Assembly (NCBI GenBank): GCA_016875975.1
Contig: VGOF01000113.1
Coordinates: forward strand, 1-5,470
DNA length: 5,470 bases
Origin: Chloroflexota bacterium
Lineage (GTDB): Bacteria; Chloroflexota; Dehalococcoidia; GIF9; UBA5629
Direction: 5' to 3'
A program made the position numbers and the translations under genes. Shown in pieces: positions 1-4,632 of this stretch. The notes below the pieces were generated by a model that did not search any database, had not been told where the DNA came from, and was given only the letters and a program-made list of their open reading frames with translations. The stretch's first letter is position 1. The number at the start of each line of letters is the position of its first letter.

Positions 1-324
1 GAGGGCGACGAGGTCACCGGCTTAGCTATTCTGAAGCGAGCGCTTGATGAACCGCTACGTTGGATAGCCATAAATGCTGGCGAGGAGGGCTCGGTTGTGG
101 TGGACAAGGTGAAAAGAAGCAAGAAAGGCGTTGGTTTTGATGCTGTAAAGATGGACTATGGCGATATGGTGGCCCGGGGTATCATTGACCCACTTAAGGT
201 TACCAGAACCGCGTTAGAGAACGCTTCCAGTATCGCTAACATGATTCTGACTACTGAGTCTCTGGTGTCCGATATACCTGAGAAGGAAAAGGCACCAGCA
301 ACGCCACCGATGCCGGAATACTAA
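1..324 (+). CDS. groEL: Chaperonin GroEL (Hsp60), C-terminal part only
   Basis: This is the last 107 residues of the 60-kDa chaperonin that, with GroES, encloses and folds proteins in the cytosol in an ATP-driven cycle. The gene enters from the left edge, so its start is not visible. The reading frame is open from base 1 to TAA at 322-324. It matches the C-terminal equatorial domain: LAILKRALDEPLRWIAINAG, then GEEGSVVVDKV, then YGDMVARGIIDPLKVTR, then LENASSIANMILTTESLVSD. The Asp of GIIDP (visible residue 63) corresponds to the nucleotide-contacting Asp of the E. coli GILDP motif. The extreme C-terminus is KAPATPPMPEY instead of the Gly-Met-rich tail of E. coli GroEL; this kind of tail suggests Chloroflexota, though that is inference. 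A strong terminator follows 24 bases after the stop, so groEL is the last gene of its transcript. groES is presumably upstream, outside the window. Confidence 0.97.
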   Translation, partial: EGDEVTGLAILKRALDEPLRWIAINAGEEGSVVVDKVKRSKKGVGFDAVKMDYGDMVARGIIDPLKVTRTALENASSIANMILTTESLVSDIPEKEKAPATPPMPEY

Positions 325-348
325 TTTAGCGTTAATGAATCGTGGTGG

Positions 349-379
349 AGAGAGCCGCCTCACAGGCGGCTCTCTTTTT
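349..379 (+). terminator. Rho-independent terminator of groEL
   Basis: A perfect 12-bp stem, AGAGAGCCGCCT (349-360) with AGGCGGCTCTCT (364-375), encloses a three-base CAC loop. The T run at 375-379 follows directly. The hairpin lies 24 bases past the groEL stop. Read on the minus strand, the stem is followed by CCACCACG and not by a T run. It should therefore stop groEL transcription rather than serve the converging peptidase gene. Confidence 0.93.
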
Positions 380-393
380 CTGGTAAATCGGTT

Positions 394-1656
394 CTAGAGT
401 TTGAGCAACCTGGCTATTGGTTCTTGTTTTTTGACAGGGCCTACAACTGCCAGGTTGAGCTTTTCTTCGACCAGAACTTGGCTGGCAACTCGTTTTAAGT
501 CATCTGTAGTAATGGCCTCGATTATTGCTATGATGTTATCGATGGTCAGTATTTGATTGGTGAGTATTGTCTGTGCCCCAAACCAGGCAGCGACGTTACG
601 ACTATTCTCTAAACCCAGGAGCAGCCGCCCCTTGGCCATCTCCTTGGCCTTCTTAAGCTCATTCTGGCCTATACTTTCTTTAAGCTGTGCTACCTGGCAG
701 AGTATAGCCTTTAGTGCTTCTTCCAGGCGTTGGATGTCGACACCAGCGTGGATTATCACTGCCCCAGTATCTGTGAGGTGATCGGTGTAGCTGTGGATGT
801 CGTAGGCCAGCCCTTGCCTCTCTCTGATTTCTGTGAATAGTCGGCTGCTCATTCCCTCACCTAGAACGATGCTCATCAGGTCAAGGGCGAAGCGGTCTGG
901 GTGGAAAAGAGACAACCCTGGAATGCCCAGGCATAAGTGGACCTGCTCCGTATCACGGAATTCTATGTTGAGCTTGGCTGCTTTCTGATTGTCTTTGCTG
1001 GGGAGGGCTGTGGACACGTTATGCGGTTTCCATTTTCCCAAGGACTTGTGAATGGCGTCTGTTACATGCCCATCCTCAATTTGCCCAGCTATGCTGACTA
1101 CGGTGTTGTTAGGCGTATAACGACTGGCGAAGAAGTCAAGCATTTGCCGGCGAGTTATGGTGCCCACTGTCTCTTTGCTGCCGGCAATATCGCGTCCCAA
1201 TGGTTGCCCCGGCCATAGTAGTTCATCAATGAGCATATCTACTCGTTGGCGTGGTGAATCGAGGCTCATGTTTATTTCCTCGGTGATCACCTGGCGTTCG
1301 CGGTCTATGTCTTTGGCGTCGAAACGCGGATTGAGCAGCAGGTCGACGAGGACATCAAGCGCCAAGTCAAAATGCTGGCTGGCTACTCTGCACCAGAAAG
1401 TAGTTATCTCTTTGTCAGTACCGCCGTTGATTATGCCTCCGACGCCTTCGATAGCTTCACTGATCTCTTTTGAAGTACGCCGTTTTTGTGTGCCTTTGAA
1501 GCAGAGATGCTCGATGAAATGAGAGACGCCGGCCTCAGAATCGGACTCATAGCGTGCTCCGGCCCCTATGTAAAAGATTATTGCGGCAGAGCGGGTCTGG
1601 GGCATATTGCAAGTGATAAGGCGTAACCCGTTGTCTAGTTTTATTTGGTTATACAT
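394..1656 (-). CDS. M16 family zinc metallopeptidase (pitrilysin / processing-peptidase-like)
   Basis: A 420-residue protein of the M16B type, related to the mitochondrial processing peptidase beta subunit and to bacterial YmxG/PqqL-like peptidases. The inverted zinc motif HxxEH is present as HFIEH (H46, E49, H50), so catalytic residues are intact. The third zinc ligand is expected about 76 residues later and fits E126 (or E127) in RERQVITEEI. The second half carries the usual SSRLF-EIRERQGLAYD segment (about 270-286), with the conserved Arg and Tyr used in substrate binding. Length is normal for a single-chain two-domain M16B protein. No signal peptide or membrane segment is seen, so it should be cytoplasmic, degrading peptides or processing an unknown substrate. 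The start is fixed: an in-frame TAA lies two codons before the ATG, and MYNQIKLDNGLRL matches the usual family beginning. AAGGA abuts the ATG with no spacer, too close for a standard Shine-Dalgarno. The gene converges on groEL and diverges from bioY. Confidence 0.95.
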   Translation of the reverse strand: MYNQIKLDNGLRLITCNMPQTRSAAIIFYIGAGARYESDSEAGVSHFIEHLCFKGTQKRRTSKEISEAIEGVGGIINGGTDKEITTFWCRVASQHFDLALDVLVDLLLNPRFDAKDIDRERQVITEEINMSLDSPRQRVDMLIDELLWPGQPLGRDIAGSKETVGTITRRQMLDFFASRYTPNNTVVSIAGQIEDGHVTDAIHKSLGKWKPHNVSTALPSKDNQKAAKLNIEFRDTEQVHLCLGIPGLSLFHPDRFALDLMSIVLGEGMSSRLFTEIRERQGLAYDIHSYTDHLTDTGAVIIHAGVDIQRLEEALKAILCQVAQLKESIGQNELKKAKEMAKGRLLLGLENSRNVAAWFGAQTILTNQILTIDNIIAIIEAITTDDLKRVASQVLVEEKLNLAVVGPVKKQEPIARLLKL

Positions 1657-1664
1657 TCCTTAGC

Positions 1665-1693
1665 ATTTTACCTGTCGACGGGTTGGTGGTCAA
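1665..1693 (-). promoter_or_regulatory. Predicted promoter of the M16 peptidase gene
   Basis: Read on the minus strand, TTGACC (plus-strand 1688-1693) and TAAAAT (plus-strand 1665-1670) are separated by exactly 17 bases, a near-consensus sigma70-type promoter. Counting about 7 bases from the -10 box puts the transcription start near 1658, one or two bases before the ATG at 1656. The -35 box overlaps a small inverted repeat, CAAT-TC-ATTG (1691-1700), which may be chance. Confidence 0.6.
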
Positions 1694-1711
1694 TTCATTG
1701 ATTTGTTTTCG

Positions 1712-1740
1712 TTGACGTTTTCCTGTTTCATTGCTATACT
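1712..1740 (+). promoter_or_regulatory. Predicted promoter of bioY and downstream genes
   Basis: TTGACG (1712-1717) and TATACT (1735-1740) are separated by 17 bases. The -10 box is preceded by TGC (1732-1734), giving an extended -10. Each box differs from consensus at one position. The expected start near 1747 leaves a leader of about 30 bases before the bioY ATG at 1778. I see no GTTAAC-type BirA half-sites or BioR-like palindrome here, so biotin-responsive control is not evident. Confidence 0.7.
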
Positions 1741-1777
1741 TTGACTTCGATTCCACGATTGAAAAGGAGTGTTCAGG

Positions 1778-2365
1778 ATGAAGATATCCACTGCCAAAGT
1801 TACGTTTATGGATGTTGCTGTTCCTAAGCCTGGTCTTCTTTGGGATGTGGGGCTGGCGGTTGGTTTTGCTTGTCTTACCGCTTTATGTGCGCAGATAAGC
1901 TTCTGGCTGGGAGTCGTTCCTATCACAGGGCAGACCTTTGGTGTCCTATTGTCAGGTGCTCTTTTGGGCAGTCGACGGGGTGCCCTGAGCCAGCTTACCT
2001 ATTTGGCAGTGGGTGCTACGGGGATTCCGTACTGGTTTGCGTTGGGTGGAACGGTGGGTGTCGCTCGTCTTGTGGGGCCGACAGGAGGCTATTTGATAGG
2101 TTTTGTAGCGGCTGCCTTTGTTGTCGGCTGGCTGGCTGAGAGAGGTTGGGATAAGCGTGTATGGACTGCAACTATAGCCATGCTCGCCGGCAGTGTTGCT
2201 ATGTACGTCTTTGGCCTGACCTGGCTGAGCCGGTTTGTCCCTGAAGGCACAGTCCTGCAAACAGGGCTTTACCCCTTCGTTGTTGGTGATTTTATCAAGA
2301 TAGTTGCTGCCGCCTTAGCCGTCCCTTCCGGCTGGCTGCTTCTGAGACGGCTGAAAGGCTACTAG
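1778..2365 (+). CDS. bioY: Biotin transporter BioY (ECF transporter S component)
   Basis: A 195-residue integral membrane protein of the BioY family, the substrate-binding S component that captures biotin for import by ECF-type ABC transporters. Family signatures seen are ALCAQISFWLG followed by PITGQT (48-53), then SGALLGSRRGALSQLTYLAVG (59-79), GIPYWF, GPTGGYL (100-106), AERGWDKR (120-127) and GLYPFVVGDFIK (163-174), including conserved Asp171 and Lys174. About six hydrophobic segments are visible. The ATG at 1778 is preferred over an in-frame GTG at 1769, because AAGGAG (1764-1769) sits 8 bases before the ATG and overlaps the GTG. The energising subunits EcfA, EcfA' and EcfT are not in the window; the protein probably shares a module encoded elsewhere, as in group II ECF systems, or works alone. 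No biotin synthesis gene is adjacent. It heads a probable operon; the next gene begins 46 bases after its stop. Confidence 0.95.
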   Translation: MKISTAKVTFMDVAVPKPGLLWDVGLAVGFACLTALCAQISFWLGVVPITGQTFGVLLSGALLGSRRGALSQLTYLAVGATGIPYWFALGGTVGVARLVGPTGGYLIGFVAAAFVVGWLAERGWDKRVWTATIAMLAGSVAMYVFGLTWLSRFVPEGTVLQTGLYPFVVGDFIKIVAAALAVPSGWLLLRRLKGY

Positions 2366-2411
2366 GGGGAAGGCTCTGCTTGTGGCATGAGCTTTCGTTG
2401 AGGTCATCACT

Positions 2412-3053
2412 TTGGACATTAATTGGCTAGGGCATTCTTGTTTCCGCATCAAGGGTAAAGAGGCTGTCCTTGTTACAGACCCTTGCCATCCTAGCATCGG
2501 ATATGCGCTAGGCAAATTGCAGGCCGATATTGTCACTGTCAGTCATTTTCATCCAGGGCATTCCTATACTGAAGCTATTTCCAATGACTTCAAGGTTGTC
2601 AACAGTCCCGGAGAATACGAGCTCAAGGGCATTTTCATCACTGGCATGACGACCTTTCATGACTCGGAGAAGGGGTGCAAGCTGGGCAAGAATACCGTCT
2701 ACCTGATTGAGTGTGATAGCATGACCCTGTGCCATCTGGGAGACCTCGGCCATCTGCCGGATTCTGACCTTATGGAGGCCTTGGGGGAAATCGACGTGCT
2801 TTTCTTGCCTGTTGGCGGCGTTACTACCATAGGCGGCGCAACGGCTGCCGAGATAGTGAGAGGTCTATCTCCTAAGGTGGTGATTCCGATGCATTACAGG
2901 ACATCAGTGCTAGTTGGGGAATTGGAGCCAGCGGACAAATTCTTGAAAGAACTTGGCCTGAAGGAAATAGTCTCTCAGCCTAAACTCTCGGTTAACAGAG
3001 CAAACCTACCTCCTACAACCCAGGTAGTAGTCTTAGATTATCCTCACAAGTAA
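2412..3053 (+). CDS. UlaG-like metallo-beta-lactamase-fold hydrolase
   Basis: A 213-residue single-domain protein of the MBL-fold group that includes UlaG (Lactamase_B_3-like). Visible motifs are N-terminal WLGHSCF (H8), the VTDP loop (D23), the metal motif SHFHPGH (H45, H47, H50), HLGDLGH (H108, D111, H114) and PMHY (H160). The usual HxHxDH motif has Gly49 where the family Asp normally sits. That residue helps bind the second metal, so metal use or reaction may differ. The substrate cannot be read from sequence; L-ascorbate-lactone hydrolysis should not be assumed. The TTG start is the only one possible: an in-frame TGA lies at 2388-2390 with no other start codon between, and TGAGGT (2399-2404) sits 7 bases before it. 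MDINWLGHS also fits the family's N-terminus. No signal peptide is seen, so it is cytosolic. It is probably co-transcribed with bioY. Confidence 0.9.
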   Translation: MDINWLGHSCFRIKGKEAVLVTDPCHPSIGYALGKLQADIVTVSHFHPGHSYTEAISNDFKVVNSPGEYELKGIFITGMTTFHDSEKGCKLGKNTVYLIECDSMTLCHLGDLGHLPDSDLMEALGEIDVLFLPVGGVTTIGGATAAEIVRGLSPKVVIPMHYRTSVLVGELEPADKFLKELGLKEIVSQPKLSVNRANLPPTTQVVVLDYPHK

Positions 3054-3133
3054 CCTGCTGCTTGTATTCAGATTTGGGGTTGAGAGGAAGGAAGGGTGAT
3101 TCTTGAGTTTCTCGGCGAGTTGGAGTTCCAGGT

Positions 3134-3829
3134 ATGACCGTAGCTAAGAGGCTCTACGAACTACAGCAGATTGACCTCGATATCCAGGCAAAGCAAGAGG
3201 CTTTGGGTGAGATCGGCCGTCAACTGGGTGAGAGTGCATCTTTGAATGAAGCGAGGCTTCAGCTTATTGCTGCAGAAGAACATCTGGCGGCATTGACAAA
3301 GCAGCAACGCGAGGTGGAATGGGAGCTGGATGACTTTGGAAACAATGTTAAGCAGCTAAGCGAAAAGCTGTATGCTGGGAAGATAAAGAACCCCAAGGAA
3401 TTGCTTGGACTGGAGCATGAGGTTGGGACATTGAGGTCCATGTTGAAACAGAGGGAAGACAAATTGCTGGATTTGATGTCTGAAGTTGAGGCGACACAGC
3501 ACAGAGTGAGGCATGAAAAGGAGTATTTACAGAAGCTGGAATTGGAATGGCGGCAGGAACAGAAGATTTTAGCTCAGAGACAAGCCGAGATCTCTGGACA
3601 GCTTACTGGCCTGCAGCAAGGGCGCCAGGCTTTGGCTTCTATCATTGCTTCGGAAGCTCTCGGAATTTATGAGGGGATGAAATCGCGGAAGGCTCAAGTA
3701 GTGGTGAGAGTGGAGCAAGGCATGTGTCAGGGCTGCAGGCTGACTTTGCCTATGAGCGAATGGCAACGTGCGAAGGCTGGGAACTTGGTACAGTGCAGTA
3801 GCTGCGGCAGGATATTATATTTGGGATAA
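3134..3829 (+). CDS. Coiled-coil protein with C-terminal C4 zinc ribbon
   Basis: A 231-residue protein of the zf-RING_7 / CT398-HP0958-like family. Residues about 1-180 are highly charged and rich in Glu, Gln, Leu and Lys, typical of a long antiparallel coiled-coil hairpin (it starts with RLYELQQIDLDIQAKQEAL). An internal KLYAGKIKNPKELLGLEHEV segment is characteristic of the family. The C-terminus has two CxxC pairs, CQGC (198-201) and CSSC (221-224), 19 residues apart, forming the zinc ribbon; the protein ends at ILYLG. Relatives include H. pylori HP0958, which binds RpoN and a flagellin mRNA, and chlamydial CT398, but the general function is unsettled. A nucleic-acid or protein-binding role is inference. 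The ATG has GGAG (3122-3125) 8 bases upstream, and an in-frame TGA at 3104-3106 excludes a longer form. It starts 80 bases after the hydrolase and ends 70 bases before rnpB. Confidence 0.93.
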   Translation: MTVAKRLYELQQIDLDIQAKQEALGEIGRQLGESASLNEARLQLIAAEEHLAALTKQQREVEWELDDFGNNVKQLSEKLYAGKIKNPKELLGLEHEVGTLRSMLKQREDKLLDLMSEVEATQHRVRHEKEYLQKLELEWRQEQKILAQRQAEISGQLTGLQQGRQALASIIASEALGIYEGMKSRKAQVVVRVEQGMCQGCRLTLPMSEWQRAKAGNLVQCSSCGRILYLG

Positions 3830-3864
3830 GCCTTCTGATATCGTGCGACATTGGTGAGTCCAAT

Positions 3865-3893
3865 TTGACGGATTCGAGGTTGGGTAGTAAAGT
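3865..3893 (+). promoter_or_regulatory. Predicted rnpB promoter
   Basis: TTGACG (3865-3870) and TAAAGT (3888-3893) are separated by 17 bases. Seven bases after the -10 box lies 3900, the first base of the long P1 helix of the RNase P RNA. Such exact placement supports both promoter and RNA 5' end. The -10 box matches consensus at only four of six positions, so strength is uncertain. Confidence 0.65.
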
Positions 3894-3899
3894 TGAATT

Positions 3900-4265
3900 G
3901 GGCCAAGTAGACCGGGTGGTCGCTCCGGTTCCGTGTTGTGAACCGGGGAGGAAAGTCCGAGCTCTGCCAGGCAGGGTGCTGGGTAATTCCCAGGAGGGGT
4001 GACTCTACGGAAAGTGCCACAGAAACACACCGCCCTTCACAAGAAGGGTAAGGGTGAAATGGTGAGGTAAGAGCTTACCAGCGGCTGGGTGACCAGTCGG
4101 CTGGGCAAACCCCACCCAGAGCAAGACCAAATAGGGGGTAAAGGGACGCCTGGCCCTAGCCCCGGGTTGGTCGCTTGACCTTGATGGCAACATCAAGGCT
4201 AGATGGATGGCCACCGCCCCGACTCTATCGGGGTACAGAACTCGGCTTATAGGTCTACTTGGCCC
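3900..4265 (+). ncRNA. rnpB: RNase P RNA, class A-like
   Basis: This is the catalytic RNA that, with the protein RnpA, removes 5' leaders from tRNA precursors. Ends are set by a perfect 14-bp P1 helix, GGGCCAAGTAGACC (3900-3913) with GGTCTACTTGGCCC (4252-4265). Universally conserved blocks are present: GAGGAAAGTCCGAG (3948-3961), CCACAGAAA near 4017-4025, GGTAAGAG near 4066-4073, AGAGCAAGACCAAATAGG (4118-4135) and ACAGAACTCGGCTTATAG (4235-4252). P3 is a simple hairpin, CCGGTTC/GAACCGG (3925-3931/3940-3946). P4 pairs CCGAG (3957-3961) with CTCGG (4241-4245). P18 is CCTTGATG/CATCAAGG (4179-4186/4191-4198) closed by a GCAA tetraloop, the type that docks on P8. A GGTAAA segment at 4137-4142 may contain the L15 GGT that pairs with the tRNA CCA end. 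At 366 bases, length is normal. The general plan resembles the E. coli class A RNA rather than the Bacillus class B. No convincing terminator follows. Confidence 0.97.
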
Positions 4266-4285
4266 GTCACTAAATTTCCCGCTTT

Positions 4286-4304
4286 CAGCTTAAGCTGTTA
4301 CAAT
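4286..4304 (+). promoter_or_regulatory. Palindrome and possible extended -10 between rnpB and the small gene
   Basis: CAGCTTAAGCTG (4286-4297) is a perfect 12-base palindrome. It overlaps TGTTACAAT (4296-4304), which reads as an extended -10 element (TGn plus TACAAT) and would start transcription near 4311, about 28 bases before the ATG at 4339. The matching -35 position (4276-4281, TTCCCG) is poor. As RNA the palindrome gives only a 4-bp stem with a TTAA loop and no good T run, so it is a weak terminator candidate for rnpB. Confidence 0.25.
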
Positions 4305-4338
4305 ATTTAGCACTTTGACTTCTAGCCCGGAGGGGGAA

Positions 4339-4518
4339 ATGACATTTATACAGGCTGAGGTCACGGAAACTCTCGGCTGGTGGAGAGAGCCATCCAGGTG
4401 GTGGGATGGCGAACCCATCCGCTTGTTACTCCGTGTTGCCGCCATCCATAAATCCCCATGTGTCTATGAACTCTGCAAATCCGGCAAATCCTGGTCTCTC
4501 TCCCGCAACCTCGATTAG
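4339..4518 (+). CDS. Small Trp-rich protein, possibly DUF6504-like
   Basis: A 59-residue reading frame begins at ATG 4339 and ends at TAG 4516-4518. GGAGG (4329-4333) lies 5 bases before the ATG, an excellent ribosome binding site, which favours real translation. A TTG at 4315 in the same frame lacks such a site. The protein starts MTFIQAEVTETLGWWREPSR. It has two WW pairs near residues 14-22, then a DGEPIRLLLRV segment, a VYELCKSGKSW stretch and a SLSRNLD end. The spacing of Trp residues, the RV strand and the closing W-L-R-x-x-D pattern recall small DUF6504 proteins of Actinobacteria and Chloroflexota, whose function is unknown. I recall that family only in outline, so the assignment is tentative. 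There is no signal peptide or membrane segment. It begins 73 bases after rnpB and may be transcribed by read-through or from the weak promoter at 4296-4304. Confidence 0.55.
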   Translation: MTFIQAEVTETLGWWREPSRWWDGEPIRLLLRVAAIHKSPCVYELCKSGKSWSLSRNLD

Positions 4519-4556
4519 TTAGAAGGATATTTTTACTTTTGTTCTTGTATATAGTA

Positions 4557-4585
4557 TTGCGCTAGCTGTCCCATAAGTGTATATT
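4557..4585 (+). promoter_or_regulatory. Possible promoter of the beta-helix gene
   Basis: TTGCGC (4557-4562) and TATATT (4580-4585) are separated by 17 bases, matching consensus at four and five of six positions. The start would fall near 4592, giving a leader of about 40 bases before the ATG at 4633. The whole gap at 4519-4632 is AT-rich, so chance -10-like boxes are frequent. No terminator for the upstream small gene is apparent. Confidence 0.35.
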
Positions 4586-4632
4586 ATGCTCTAGAATCCA
4601 GCAGCCGAGTTTTACACTTTAAGTGATAGTGC

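Noticed and set aside
349..379. The groEL terminator acting for the converging M16 gene as well
   Set aside because: On the minus strand the stem is followed by CCACCACG with no T run.
557..1522. Several plus-strand reading frames of 74-121 codons lying opposite the M16 peptidase
   Set aside because: They are antisense to a complete, motif-bearing gene, resemble no family I know, and have no convincing ribosome binding sites.
1769..1777. GTG at 1769 as an earlier bioY start
   Set aside because: It overlaps the AAGGAG ribosome binding site, which is correctly spaced for the ATG at 1778.
1690..2260. Minus-strand frames across the promoter region and bioY
   Set aside because: They overlap a clear bioY in antisense and have no family features; the first would also run through the divergent promoters.
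3727..4214. Minus-strand frames of 69-97 codons over the zinc-ribbon gene end and rnpB
   Set aside because: They are accidental openings opposite conserved RNA structure; rnpB accounts for this sequence.
4382..4503. Inverted repeats in the small gene (GGAGAGAG/CTCTCTCC, and GCCATCC/GGATGGC at 4389-4410) as mobile-element ends
   Set aside because: They are short, lie inside a plausible coding frame, and have no transposase or target duplication between or around them.
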